Shown: positions 8,380-17,247, counted from the first letter of the stretch. The stretch: DNA of 64,000 nucleotides from JACZYA01 sp965247455 (GCA_965247455.1 CBDFHE010000016.1:124001-188000), one strand, 5' to 3'. The notes: generated by a model from the sequence alone, not told the origin. Numbers and translations are program-made.

Positions 8380-9150
8380 ATGGCCCCTTTGCGGTTGACC
8401 TTCCTCGGCACCGGCACTTCCATGGGCGTTCCCACGCTGGGTTGCCCCTGCGCCGTCTGCCGCTCCGACGACCTGCGCGACCAGCGCACCCGCCCCAGCC
8501 TGCTGCTCCAATACGACGGCCGGGCGGTAGTGATTGACACCTCTCCCGACTTCCGCCAGCAGGCGCTGCGCGCGGGCCTCAGCCGGGTGGACGCCGTTCT
8601 CTACACCCACGCGCACGCCGACCACATCCTGGGGCTGGACGACCTGCGCCCCTTCAACCTCCGGCAAGGCCAAATTCCGCTCTATGCCAATCGCGCCACC
8701 CGCGAGACTATCCAGCGCATCTTCTCCTATGTGTTCGGCGGCGGCACGCTCAACAGCACCATCCCCGAGGTGAGGTTCGCAGATATTGACGGGCCCTTTG
8801 ACCTCTTCGGCCTGCGCTTCGTGCCCTTTCCGCTCGAACACGGCGACATGGGCGTGCTCGGGTTCCGCTTCGGGCGGGCCGCCTACGCCACCGACTTCAG
8901 TACCATCCCGCCCGCGGCGCTGGCCGAGTTGCAGGGCCTGGACGTGCTCATCTTGGACGCCCTCCGCGACCGCCCGCATCCCAACCATTCCACCGTGGAG
9001 CAGTCGGTGGAGCTGGTGCGGCAACTGCAACCCCGCCGGGCCTACTTCACCCACATCGCCCACGACCTCGCCCACGCGGAGACCAATGCGCGCCTGCCCG
9101 CCGGGGTCGAGCTGGCCTACGACGGCCTGGCGCTGGAGGTGGAGAGTTGA
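8380..9150 (+). CDS. MBL-fold metallo-hydrolase (PhnP-like)
   Basis: Metallo-beta-lactamase-fold hydrolase of 256 aa. It opens with TFLGTGTSMGVPTLGC and a Cys pair (GCPCAVC), as in PhnP-type cyclic phosphodiesterases and related zinc hydrolases. The metal site is THAHADHILGLDDLR (HxHxDH), with further ligands in FPLEHGDMG, AYATDFS and a final HIAHD. Such enzymes cleave cyclic phosphate diesters or related substrates in the cytoplasm; the substrate here is unproven, and no phn genes are nearby. It follows the DUF1844 gene by 6 bp and precedes ribF by 2 bp, so cotranscription is likely. Confidence 0.85.
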   Translation: MAPLRLTFLGTGTSMGVPTLGCPCAVCRSDDLRDQRTRPSLLLQYDGRAVVIDTSPDFRQQALRAGLSRVDAVLYTHAHADHILGLDDLRPFNLRQGQIPLYANRATRETIQRIFSYVFGGGTLNSTIPEVRFADIDGPFDLFGLRFVPFPLEHGDMGVLGFRFGRAAYATDFSTIPPAALAELQGLDVLILDALRDRPHPNHSTVEQSVELVRQLQPRRAYFTHIAHDLAHAETNARLPAGVELAYDGLALEVES

Positions 9151-9152
9151 CC

Positions 9153-10121
9153 ATGCCCTTCCGCGTCTGCCGTTCTTTGGACGAATTGCCCGCCCCGCTG
9201 CCGCACTTGGTGTTGGGCATCGGCAACTTTGACGGCATACACCGCGGCCACCAGCGCATTTTCCGGCATGTGGTACGCGAGGCCCGGGCACGGAACGGCA
9301 CGGCGGCGGCTCTGACCTTCGACCCGCATCCCAGCCGGGTGCTGGCTCCGGCCTCCGCTCCGCCCTTGCTGATAACGCTGGCGCAGAAGCTCAGCCTGCT
9401 GGAAGCGGCGGGGATTGAATTGGTATTGGTCCTCCCGTTTACTCGCGCGTTGGCGCAGCTTTCGCCGCCGGAGTTTGTGCGCGAGATTGTCCATCGGCGG
9501 CTGGCGGCCGAGGTTGTCTTGGTGGGATCGAACTTCCGCTTTGGGCGCGGCCGCGCCGGGAACGTGCAGGTGCTGGGCAAGCTGGCGCGTGAGTTCGGCT
9601 TTGCGCAAAAAATCGTTCTTCCGGTGAAGGTGGGTGGGCAGACGGTTTCCAGCAGCTTGATTCGTCGCCTGGTGGCCGATGGGCGCATCGACCGCGCCGC
9701 CCGCTTGCTGGGGCGTCCCTTTGCCGTCACCGGCGCCGTTCAGCCGGGAGCGCGGCGGGGCGCGCCCCTGGGTTTCCCAACCTTGAACCTGCTCCCGGAG
9801 CAGGAGTGCCTGCCGGCGCGCGGGGTGTACATCACCGAGACCTTGCTGGAAGGGGAAGCCTATCCCTCCGCCACCAACGTGGGCGTTCGCCCCACCTTCG
9901 GCGATCAGCGCCTGGTGGTGGAGTCGCACCTGTTGGATTTCAACCGCACCGTCGCCGAGGGCCGGCTGGAAGTGCGCTTCCATCACCGCCTGCGCAAGGA
10001 GAAGAAGTTTCGCTCGCCCCAGGCCCTGCGGGCACAGATTGCGCGCGACGTGGAACGGACCCACCGTTATTTCCAGCAGCGCACCCGCCCGCTGCGCAGG
10101 CAGGAATGCCTGCGCCACTGA
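9153..10121 (+). CDS. ribF: bifunctional riboflavin kinase / FAD synthetase
   Basis: Converts riboflavin to FMN and then to FAD in the cytosol. The 322-aa length is typical. The N-terminal nucleotidyltransferase domain shows GIGNFDGIHRGHQ (FDGxHxGH), and VLVGSNFRFGRGRAGN is the expected second motif. The C-terminal flavokinase domain shows GRPFAVTGAV...GAPLGFPTLNL (PTxN) and the conserved ATNVGVRPTF. The ATG at 9153 is preferred over TTG at 9147, which would overlap the upstream stop. The last codons run through a REP-like hairpin, so the C-terminus (RQECLRH) is partly repeat-derived. Confidence 0.93.
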   Translation: MPFRVCRSLDELPAPLPHLVLGIGNFDGIHRGHQRIFRHVVREARARNGTAAALTFDPHPSRVLAPASAPPLLITLAQKLSLLEAAGIELVLVLPFTRALAQLSPPEFVREIVHRRLAAEVVLVGSNFRFGRGRAGNVQVLGKLAREFGFAQKIVLPVKVGGQTVSSSLIRRLVADGRIDRAARLLGRPFAVTGAVQPGARRGAPLGFPTLNLLPEQECLPARGVYITETLLEGEAYPSATNVGVRPTFGDQRLVVESHLLDFNRTVAEGRLEVRFHHRLRKEKKFRSPQALRAQIARDVERTHRYFQQRTRPLRRQECLRH

Positions 10122-10158
10122 ATTGCTCTTTCCCGGTGGGGCAGACATTCTTGTCTGC
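10094..10158. repeat. pair of REP-like hairpins at the 3' end of ribF
   Basis: Two perfect short inverted repeats in tandem. The first is GCGCAGGCA-GGAA-TGCCTGCGC (10094-10115), inside the last codons of ribF. The second is GCAGACA-TTCT-TGTCTGC (10141-10158). Neither is followed by a T-run. They may stabilize or end the transcript, but their form suggests mobile REP-type repeats. Confidence 0.55.
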
Positions 10159-10226
10159 CGCACTCAAGGGAGAGCGGATATAATCCGGTTGTACTTTACG
10201 CAGAACTCGAGTGGATTTGACGGCTG

Positions 10227-12779
10227 ATGGTCGGCGAAGAGAGCAACATTGACCGGCTGCTGAAAACACAGCCTACAATCAGCCCAGAGCCGCGCTCTCA
10301 CAAGACCCCCGTAACCATACTCTTCACCGATGTGGTGGGCTCGACCGCCTACTTCGACCGCTACGGCGACACCGCCGGCGTAGTCATGCTGGAGCGCCAC
10401 ACGGAGCTGGCCACCGGCGCGGTGGCCGAGTTCCAGGGCAACCTCATCAAGACCATCGGCGATTCGGTGATGGCCGATTTTCCTGACCCTGTCCACGGCG
10501 TGCGGGCGGCGGTCGAAGGCCAGCGCCGTTTGCTGCAGCTCAACCAAACCCTGCCGGAGCGCGACCGGGTGCAGCTTCGGATTGGGATCAATTCCGGCCA
10601 CGGCATTCGCCGCGGCAACGACGTCTTTGGCGACGCCGTCAACGTCGCCGCCCGCATCACCAAGAAGACCGGCCCGGCGCAAATCCTGATCTCGCGCTCG
10701 GTGCGCGACGCCATCCTGCCGGAGTCCGACCTGCGCTGCACTTGGCTGGGGAAGTTCGCCTTCGCGGGCAAAGCGGAGAAGGAGGACCTCTTCGAAGTGG
10801 TCTGGACCGAAACGGCCGCCTACACCGAGCTGCGCGCCCACATGACCGCGGCGCTGGCGCGGGGCGAGTTGGTCTCTCCCGGCCTGCGCGTGGACGACTT
10901 GGTGCAGCCGACCCACTCGCCCACGCCCGCTCCCGGTGACGAGCTCACGCTGGAACTGTCCACCACACCCGTACAGGTGGTTCTGGGGGCGCGCTACGAC
11001 TTGCTAGGTGAAGTTGGCAGCGGCGGCATGGGTATCGTGCACAAGGCGCGCGACCGCGAGACCGGCGAGTTGGTGGCGCTGAAAATCCTCAAGCCGGAAA
11101 TCGCCGCCGACCAGCGCGCGATGGAGCGCTTCAAGAACGAGCTTCGCCTGTCCCGCAAGATCACCCACAAGAACGTCTGCCGCGTGTACGAGTTCAACCG
11201 CGCCGGCGGTGTGGCCTACATCTCGATGGAATTCGTGGAAGGCGAAAGCCTGCGCGCCGTCCTGAAACGCTTTGGCACTCTGCCGGTCCGCAAAGGGATT
11301 CAGATTGCCCGGCAGATCTGCGCTGCCTTGCGCGAGGCGCACGCGCAGCAAGTCGTCCACCGTGACCTCAAGCCGGAAAACGTGATGATGGATCAGAATG
11401 GCAACGTCAAGGTGATGGACTTTGGCATTGCACGCTCGGTGGAAGCCGGCACCACCTCCACCGGCGCGTTTATCGGTACGCCCGCCTACATGGCCCCCGA
11501 ACAAGCTGAAGGCAAGCCGGTGGACCGCCGCGCCGACATCTACTCCTTCGGCCTGCTCCTCTATGAGATGTTCACCGGCGTACCCGCCTTCAGCGGCGAC
11601 ACCCCGTTGAGCGTCGCCCTCAAGCACATTCGGGAAACCCCGCCGCCGCCCAGCCAGCACGACCCCACCGTGCCGGCCCCGGTGGAGCGGGTCATCCTCC
11701 GGTGCCTGGAGAAAGACCCTGCCAAGCGTTTCCAGTCGGTGGACGAGTTGGAAGCTGCCCTGGTGCGTCAGGCCGCGCCCACGCCCCCTCCGCTCGTGCC
11801 GGTGCCGGCCAGGGCGCCCGACCTGCTGGGCGCCGCCGCCGAGCCCAGACGGAGCCGGGCGTGGGTGGCGGTGGTCGGCCTCGCGCTGGCAGGCGCTCTG
11901 ATGTTCTACTTCCTTTCCGGTCGAGGATGGTTCGCGCCGGCGGAACAAGAAAGCCAACCTGCGGCAGAAACGATGGCGCAGGAAGCGTCGGCAGTGGGGC
12001 AGTCGCCGCCGGTGGAGGGTTCTGCTTCCGGGCAGGTCTCGCCTCCCACTCCCGTGCTTCCGCCTGCAAGCGCGCCGCCTGCTCCTACGACTCCCCCAGA
12101 CGAAGTTCTTTTCAATTCAGCTTTGCGAGCTCTCAGCGGCGGCAACTACGATCTTGCCCGGCAGCAATTTGACGCTTTTCAGCGCCTCTATCCGAAGAGC
12201 GAATTGGCCGACCAGGCGCAGTACTACCTGGCCGACTCCTACCACCACCAGCACAACCTGCGCCAGGCCATCGCCGGCTACGAAAAGTTGCTGCGCGACT
12301 TCCCCACCAGCGACAAGGCTCCGCGCGCCCAACTGAGGAAGGCGGAAGCTCTGATACAATCGGGCGAAAGAGTTGCTGGCGTGCGCGAGCTGCGCTCACT
12401 GATTGCCCGGTATCCGAACTCAGACGAAGCACGGCACGCCCAGCAGCTATTGCAACGGTTCGAGCGGTTCCAGCAAGCCGATTCCAACCTGGGCCTGCAG
12501 GTGCGCGAGTTGAATCCGCAGATGGCCCGCCGCCTCGGACTTTCCTCCACGGAAGGCGGCTTGCTGGTGCGCCAAGTGGAGCCCGGGAGTTTTGCGCAAA
12601 AACTCGGGCTGCGGCGCGGGGATATAATTACGGCAGTCAACGGCCGCTCGGTGGGCAGCCAGCGAGCGTTGATGGACATGCAGCGGTCGCTGACGCCCGG
12701 CCGCGAGGTGGTGGTTCGCATCAAGCGACGCCAGCGCGGCCGCGGCATGCGCGACCTTACCCTCCGCGCCACCCCCTAG
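10227..12779 (+). CDS. class III nucleotide cyclase - Ser/Thr kinase - TM - TPR - PDZ fusion
   Basis: An 850-aa multidomain signalling protein. Residues ~30-200 form a class III cyclase domain with FTDVVGST (metal Asp), KTIGD (adenine-type Lys and second metal Asp) and GDAVNVAAR (transition-state Asn and Arg), so the catalytic set looks complete. Residues ~250-515 are a PknB-type kinase: GSGGMG P-loop, ALKIL lysine, HRDLKPEN catalytic loop, DFGIA metal site, GTPAYMAPEQ. One membrane span follows (~550-570, VAVVGLALAGALMFYFL), then a Pro-rich linker, TPR repeats resembling YbgF/CpoB (~625-740), and a C-terminal PDZ domain (~760-840). The topology implied is cytosolic catalysis with a periplasmic TPR-PDZ sensor. 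It starts 105 bp after ribF. The start at 10227 directly precedes the cyclase domain. Confidence 0.9.
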   Translation: MVGEESNIDRLLKTQPTISPEPRSHKTPVTILFTDVVGSTAYFDRYGDTAGVVMLERHTELATGAVAEFQGNLIKTIGDSVMADFPDPVHGVRAAVEGQRRLLQLNQTLPERDRVQLRIGINSGHGIRRGNDVFGDAVNVAARITKKTGPAQILISRSVRDAILPESDLRCTWLGKFAFAGKAEKEDLFEVVWTETAAYTELRAHMTAALARGELVSPGLRVDDLVQPTHSPTPAPGDELTLELSTTPVQVVLGARYDLLGEVGSGGMGIVHKARDRETGELVALKILKPEIAADQRAMERFKNELRLSRKITHKNVCRVYEFNRAGGVAYISMEFVEGESLRAVLKRFGTLPVRKGIQIARQICAALREAHAQQVVHRDLKPENVMMDQNGNVKVMDFGIARSVEAGTTSTGAFIGTPAYMAPEQAEGKPVDRRADIYSFGLLLYEMFTGVPAFSGDTPLSVALKHIRETPPPPSQHDPTVPAPVERVILRCLEKDPAKRFQSVDELEAALVRQAAPTPPPLVPVPARAPDLLGAAAEPRRSRAWVAVVGLALAGALMFYFLSGRGWFAPAEQESQPAAETMAQEASAVGQSPPVEGSASGQVSPPTPVLPPASAPPAPTTPPDEVLFNSALRALSGGNYDLARQQFDAFQRLYPKSELADQAQYYLADSYHHQHNLRQAIAGYEKLLRDFPTSDKAPRAQLRKAEALIQSGERVAGVRELRSLIARYPNSDEARHAQQLLQRFERFQQADSNLGLQVRELNPQMARRLGLSSTEGGLLVRQVEPGSFAQKLGLRRGDIITAVNGRSVGSQRALMDMQRSLTPGREVVVRIKRRQRGRGMRDLTLRATP

Positions 12780-12957
12780 GCAATGCTCAGCTTCGTGTTC
12801 CGCAAAGGCCGCGAAGCCTGGCGTGGTGACCCCTGCTAAAGGATCCCCATGGCCTGTTTGCGCGGGTGCTGAGCACCTCTTCCGGACTAACGGAATTGTT
12901 TGCTGCGAATGGGGTCCTTCGGCTGCGCTCTGCAACTTATGGGCGCGCCGAACCGGC

Positions 12958-15687
12958 CTAGAAGCGGATGTGGTAGGTGATTTGGGTGTTGAAGCCGGGG
13001 GCGTCCACGCCCGAGCCGTGGTAGCGGTAGTTTCGGTCGAGCAGGTTTTCGAGCACAAAGACTAGGTCAGTTTGCTCGCTGACCTGATAGCCGCCGCGCA
13101 GATTGAAGGTGACGAAGCCGGGCGTCTTGGTGAAGAAGAGCGCGCTCTCGACACCCGCGCCCAGCACGCGGTCGAGCACTTGGTCGAGCGTCTCGCCCGT
13201 CGCCAGCAGCACGCCACCGCTCACCAGCCCGCGGGCGACGGCGCCGTTGTTGAAGAAGCGCGCAATGCTCGTCCGCGAGCGCAGCGCTCCGATGCGCTGG
13301 TCGGCCAGCTCCAGTGAGGACAAGCGGTCTTGCTTGCTCACCAGGTTGCTGTAGCCCTCCAGCCAGTAGCGCTTGCCCGGTGCCTGCCAGCGCAAGCTGA
13401 GGAACCCGTTGGCGGGCGGCAGGCCGCCTTCGATGTCGGGCGCGCCGCCGTTCACTTTGTCCCGCCCGCGCAGGTAGGTGAAGTTGGCGTGGGCCGACCA
13501 GGAGTTGCTCAACTGCCCCTGCCACGCGCTTTCGATCCCCCAGATGCGCACGGCTCCCACGTTGGCGCGCACCAGCACCGGCCGGGAATCCACCGCCGTC
13601 AGCACCGCGCCCAAGGGCAATTGCTCCACGATGGTCTGCCCGCCGATGTTCTGTCCCACCGCCCCCAGCGGCAGCAGCAGCGCGCGTTTGGTGATGAAGT
13701 CGCTGATCTCGTTGCTGAAGCCGGTGAGCGAGGCGGTCATGCGCCCGGTGCGGAAGCGCAGGCCCAACTCGTAGTTGTAGAGCACTTCCGGTTCGAGCGT
13801 CGTCACCGGCTGGCCGCTAGCGGTAGCGTTCGTGCCAGCCGTGCTGCCTACTTCCCCGCCGGCGGCGCTGCCGTCGTCGGGAGAAACCTCAAAGCCGTTT
13901 GAGGTCAGCCCCACGGAGCTGAAGTCGGTGACGTTGGGCGCGCGAAAGCCGCGCCGCACCGTGCCGACCAACTGAACCTGCTGGGTCAGGCGCACCACCG
14001 TGCCCAGGTTGAATGTCACATCGTGCAGCGTGGTGGAAAAATCGGGCACCAGTGGCTGGCCGTTGGCGTCGCGCAGGTTGGCGTCGGCAAAGGTGCGGAA
14101 GTTGAAGGCGCTGTAGCGCAGCCCGCCTTGCAGTCGCACCCGGTTGGGGAACAAGTCCAAACCGTGCTGGTAGAAGAGGCCGTAGGTGGTGTAGCGGGAC
14201 TCGTCCGGGAAGCGCCCGCGCACATCTGTCCGGCTGCTGGTCAGCGGGTCGAAGCGGGTGCGGGTGGAGTCAATGTACTCGTCGTAGATTTCCCCGCCGA
14301 AGACCAGCGATTGGCGCGCGCCGATATGCGTAGTGGCCTGCACCTGATAGCCGAGGGCGGCGGTCTGGTTGGACTCGTCGGTGATGGCCGCCAGTGGGTT
14401 GCCCGCGCCGCCTTGCGTCCGGCGGTCGTCGCGCTGGCGGTTGTAAGAGAAGGTGGCGCTCAGGTTGTCCAGCCCGCCCGCCGGCTGCTTTTCGTAGCGC
14501 AGGTAGAAGAAGTCCAGAATCTGCGGGTCGAAAGCGTGGATCAGGTCGCCGTTGCCGCCGTTCAGCTTGTCGTAGCGGCGTCCGCCGCGTTGTTCGCTGC
14601 GCATGTAGCTGGCGCTGAGGTTGTGCCCCGGTGCCGGCTTCCAGAAGAAGCGCGTGAAGCTGGCAAACTGGGTAAAGGCGGTGTCTTGCAGCCGGGCGCC
14701 CAGCACGTCCGAGGGCAAGCCCAGGAAGCGGGTGACGGCGGCGTGTGAGTCGCCGCCCCGGCCCGCCCGCAAGTCCTGCACGCGGCTCCCGGAGGCGCCC
14801 CCGAACAAATTCCAGTTGCGGCTGCCATAGGAGAGGCGCAGTTTGCCGCCGGTGGAGAAGTCGGCGCTGCGGACGAAGGGCGTGAACTCGCCCCGGAAGT
14901 GCCGGTCGGTCGTGTCCACCTGCGGGCGCATCGGCAGCACATTGACGGTTCCGCCCAGGCTGTCGCTGCCGTACTGCGCCGACGCGGGCCCGCGCGCCAC
15001 TTCCAGCCGCTCGACAAAATTGGGGTCCACCAGCGCTAAATATTGGTTGGGGCCGGGGCGGAAGGTGGAATTATTCAACCGAATCCCATCAATCAGGTGC
15101 AGCACTTGCTGCCCGGTCAGCCCGCGAACCACCACCGCTCCCTGATGGGCGGTGGTCTGCTGCACCATCACGCCTACCTCTTCCCGCAGCGCCTGCGGTA
15201 GGATGACGCCCGGGCGGATCAGCAGTTTGTCTCCACCTACGACGTTCACCTGTCCGGGAAGGTTGAAGGCGTTTTCCACTTCGCCGCGCCCCGGGGTGAC
15301 GGTCACCAGCGTCGCCAGGGGCGCAATCTGCAAGACAAACCGAAGCGGCTTCGCTTCCGCGCGCGGCACGCTGACCGCCGCGCTGCTGGCCGCCATACCA
15401 GGTGCATGCACCACCACTTCGTAGCTGCCGGCAGTAAGGTCGCTCAGGAGAAATTCGCCTCCCGCGCTGGTTACAGCCGTTCCAGCCGGTGTTTGTCCTT
15501 GCCGGTAGGCGGTCACCTGAGCGCCCGCAATCATCGCCCCGGAAGGGTCCAGTACCTGACCGTGAATTTCATAGGCGGGGGTGGAGGCAGCAGCGGACGC
15601 GGAGAAAGCAAGCAGCAGAAGGGTCAAAGGAAGAAACAGCCCAAGTGGGGAGCGCAGATAAGGTTTGGGTAGCTTCATTGCTCTCAT
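12958..15687 (-). CDS. TonB-dependent outer-membrane receptor
   Basis: Outer-membrane active transporter of 909 aa driven by TonB-ExbBD. The N-terminus has a signal peptide (LGLFLPLTLLLLAFSASAAA) followed by a carboxypeptidase-regulatory-like domain (EIHGQVLDPSGAMIAGAQV). The plug domain holds QVLHLIDGIRLNN and RGPASAQYGSDSLGG. A long beta-barrel follows and ends in the aromatic terminus YHIRF. The ligand is unknown; the upstream Fur-family gene on the same strand and the promoter palindromes suggest a metal, siderophore or cobalamin-type substrate. The start may be 15687 or ATG 15678. IS copy 1 lies between this gene's promoter and fur. Confidence 0.9.
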   Translation of the reverse strand: MRAMKLPKPYLRSPLGLFLPLTLLLLAFSASAAASTPAYEIHGQVLDPSGAMIAGAQVTAYRQGQTPAGTAVTSAGGEFLLSDLTAGSYEVVVHAPGMAASSAAVSVPRAEAKPLRFVLQIAPLATLVTVTPGRGEVENAFNLPGQVNVVGGDKLLIRPGVILPQALREEVGVMVQQTTAHQGAVVVRGLTGQQVLHLIDGIRLNNSTFRPGPNQYLALVDPNFVERLEVARGPASAQYGSDSLGGTVNVLPMRPQVDTTDRHFRGEFTPFVRSADFSTGGKLRLSYGSRNWNLFGGASGSRVQDLRAGRGGDSHAAVTRFLGLPSDVLGARLQDTAFTQFASFTRFFWKPAPGHNLSASYMRSEQRGGRRYDKLNGGNGDLIHAFDPQILDFFYLRYEKQPAGGLDNLSATFSYNRQRDDRRTQGGAGNPLAAITDESNQTAALGYQVQATTHIGARQSLVFGGEIYDEYIDSTRTRFDPLTSSRTDVRGRFPDESRYTTYGLFYQHGLDLFPNRVRLQGGLRYSAFNFRTFADANLRDANGQPLVPDFSTTLHDVTFNLGTVVRLTQQVQLVGTVRRGFRAPNVTDFSSVGLTSNGFEVSPDDGSAAGGEVGSTAGTNATASGQPVTTLEPEVLYNYELGLRFRTGRMTASLTGFSNEISDFITKRALLLPLGAVGQNIGGQTIVEQLPLGAVLTAVDSRPVLVRANVGAVRIWGIESAWQGQLSNSWSAHANFTYLRGRDKVNGGAPDIEGGLPPANGFLSLRWQAPGKRYWLEGYSNLVSKQDRLSSLELADQRIGALRSRTSIARFFNNGAVARGLVSGGVLLATGETLDQVLDRVLGAGVESALFFTKTPGFVTFNLRGGYQVSEQTDLVFVLENLLDRNYRYHGSGVDAPGFNTQITYHIRF

Positions 15688-15705
15688 TTGTTCGGCTGCC
15701 CGCCG

Positions 15706-15730
15706 CTAGTTGCAATTGGATTGCAACTAG
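15706..15730. promoter_or_regulatory. operator-like palindrome downstream of the TonB-receptor promoter
   Basis: Perfect 11-bp arms CTAGTTGCAAT and ATTGCAACTAG separated by TGG. It sits between the predicted -10 element and the start codon, where binding of a repressor would block transcription. It shares the TTGCAA half-site with the palindromes at 15797 and 17230. Binding by the adjacent Fur-family protein is inference. Confidence 0.6.
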
Positions 15731-15737
15731 AACATTA

Positions 15738-15767
15738 ACTCTATCGTCTGCCACGTGAATCAGTCAA
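15738..15767 (-). promoter_or_regulatory. predicted promoter of the TonB-receptor gene
   Basis: On the minus strand, TTGACT (-35, 15762-15767) and TAGAGT (-10, 15738-15743) with an 18-bp spacer, about 50 bp upstream of the start. It is flanked on both sides by TTGCAA palindromes. Confidence 0.55.
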
Positions 15768-15814
15768 GAGTGGAGAGAATTTTCTGTTGCAGGCTGGTTG
15801 CAACTAGTTGCAAC
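15768..15814. repeat. 47-bp direct repeat, left of IS copy 1
   Basis: Ends flush with the TGT end of the IS. It matches 17201-17247 at 45 of 47 positions and contains the perfect palindrome GTTGCAACTAGTTGCAAC (15797-15814). Confidence 0.8.
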
Positions 15815-17200
15815 TGTAGCTGCAAAGTGAGAATGTCCTATTTGCGCAAAGTAGGAATGTCCTCTTTCATCAGGGCCAGGAGGGACGATGAGAGAGGAGC
15901 GAATCGAATTGAGCCAACGGGAGCAGGATTGGTTGAAGGTACTCCACCAAGTCGAGCAGGGCTATCTGACCCAGGTGGAAGCGGGCCGGCGGGTGCAGGT
16001 GAGCGTACGCCACCTGCGGCGTCTGCTGAGACGGGTGCGGGCGGAGGGGGACAGGGGCGTAGTGCATCGGCTGCGGGGGCGGCCCTCGAACCGGAAGATT
16101 CCAGCGGCCCTCCAGGGGCGCATCCTGGCCCAGGTGCGGCGGCGCTACGCCGACTTTGGGCCCACGCTGGCCAGCGAGCACCTGGCGCGAGATGGGTGGC
16201 AGGTCAGCCGGGAGACGCTGCGGCAGTGGATGACCGCCGCCGGGCTGTGGCGGTCGCGCCGGCAGCGGAGGCCGGCGGTGCACGTCTGGCGAGAGCGGCG
16301 GGCCGCCTTCGGCGAGTTGGTGATGATGGACAGCTCGCCCTATCGCTGGTTGGAGCGGCGCGGACCTCCCGTGCAGTTGATCGCGCTGATCGACGACGCT
16401 ACCAGCCGGGTCTGGGGCCGCTTCGCCGCCCAGGACTCGACCGAGGAAAACCTGCGCACCCTGGCAGGCTGGCTCCGGCGCTGGGGACGGCCGCGGGCAC
16501 TCTATACCGACAAAAGCAGCCTGTTCCGCACCACCCGCTCGGCCCGGCTCGACGAGCAGCTCGGCGGTCAGCCGGCCCGCACCCAGATCGGGCGGGCCCT
16601 GCAGGAGTTGGGGATCGAGTGGATTCCCGCCCACAGCCCCCAGGCCAAGGGGCGCATCGAGAGACTATTCGGCACCTTGCAGGACCGCCTGGTCAAGGAG
16701 ATGCGCCTGACCGGGGTGCACACGGTGGAGCAGGCCAACCGCTTCCTGGCAGCAGTCTTCCTGCCTTTCTGGGAGCAGCGCTTCACCGTCGCTCCGCGCC
16801 AGCCGCACGATGCCCACCGCCCGCTGGGAGGCACCCAGCGGCTGGAGTCAATCCTGAGCGTGCGCGAACCGCGCCGGGTGGCAGGCGACTACACCGTGCG
16901 CTGGCAGGGCCAGCGCTGGGCGATCCCGCGCGCCCAGGTGCGAGCGGGGTTGCGGGGGGCGCGGGTGGAGGTCGAACGGCGGCTCGACGGCAGCCGCTGG
17001 GTCCGCTTCCGCGGCTCTTATCTCAGCCTGCGGCCCTGCCCGAGCCCGCCGCCCGCGCCCGCAACCCCCTTCGGCCTACGGCCTACGGGGCTTGCGGGCC
17101 CAAGGAAAGGCAAACGAAAGTACATTCTCCCTCCCGATCACCCTTGGAGGAGGACATTTCTATCTGGCAAAAAACCGGACATTTCTACTTTGCGTTGACA
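15815..17200 (+). mobile_element. IS copy 1 (IS1202/ISNCY-like), 1386 bp
   Basis: Bounded by TGTAGCTGCAAAG and ...CTTTGCGTTGACA, imperfect terminal inverted repeats ending TGT/ACA. It encodes one DDE transposase that fills nearly the whole element. It is flanked not by the 15-16-bp duplications of copies 2 and 3 but by flush 47-bp repeats. Four amino-acid differences from the other two copies, plus two mismatches between its flanking repeats, suggest this is the oldest insertion. Family assignment is from protein style and end sequence. Confidence 0.85.
15888..17198 (+). CDS. DDE transposase of IS copy 1
   Basis: Transposase of 436 aa that cuts and joins the element's ends. The N-terminal helix-turn-helix region (QREQDWLKVLHQVEQGYLTQ, then VSVRHLRRLLRRVR) probably binds the terminal repeats. 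The rve-like catalytic core has D148 (VMMDSS), D208 (YTDKSS) and E258 (KGRIERLF), an intact triad with a longer second spacing than IS3-type enzymes. It differs from copies 2 and 3 at W15, V106, T275 and one Leu/Pro site near the C-terminus. ATG 15888 follows the purine-rich GCCAGGAGGGACG. The stop overlaps the terminal repeat. No lesion is seen, so it may be active. Confidence 0.9.
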   Translation: MREERIELSQREQDWLKVLHQVEQGYLTQVEAGRRVQVSVRHLRRLLRRVRAEGDRGVVHRLRGRPSNRKIPAALQGRILAQVRRRYADFGPTLASEHLARDGWQVSRETLRQWMTAAGLWRSRRQRRPAVHVWRERRAAFGELVMMDSSPYRWLERRGPPVQLIALIDDATSRVWGRFAAQDSTEENLRTLAGWLRRWGRPRALYTDKSSLFRTTRSARLDEQLGGQPARTQIGRALQELGIEWIPAHSPQAKGRIERLFGTLQDRLVKEMRLTGVHTVEQANRFLAAVFLPFWEQRFTVAPRQPHDAHRPLGGTQRLESILSVREPRRVAGDYTVRWQGQRWAIPRAQVRAGLRGARVEVERRLDGSRWVRFRGSYLSLRPCPSPPPAPATPFGLRPTGLAGPRKGKRKYILPPDHPWRRTFLSGKKPDISTLR

Positions 17201-17247
17201 GAGTGGAGAGAATTTTATGTTGCAAGCTGGTTGCAACTAGTTGCAAC
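17201..17247. repeat. 47-bp direct repeat, right of IS copy 1
   Basis: Begins immediately after the ACA end of the IS and matches 15768-15814 with two substitutions. It includes a second GTTGCAACTAGTTGCAAC palindrome (17230-17247) lying 33 bp past the fur stop codon. Confidence 0.8.

Noticed and set aside
15870..16634. 254-aa minus-strand ORF inside the IS, also present in copies 2 and 3
   Set aside because: It is a shadow of the transposase gene: same GC-driven frame, no domain, and no separate ribosome site.
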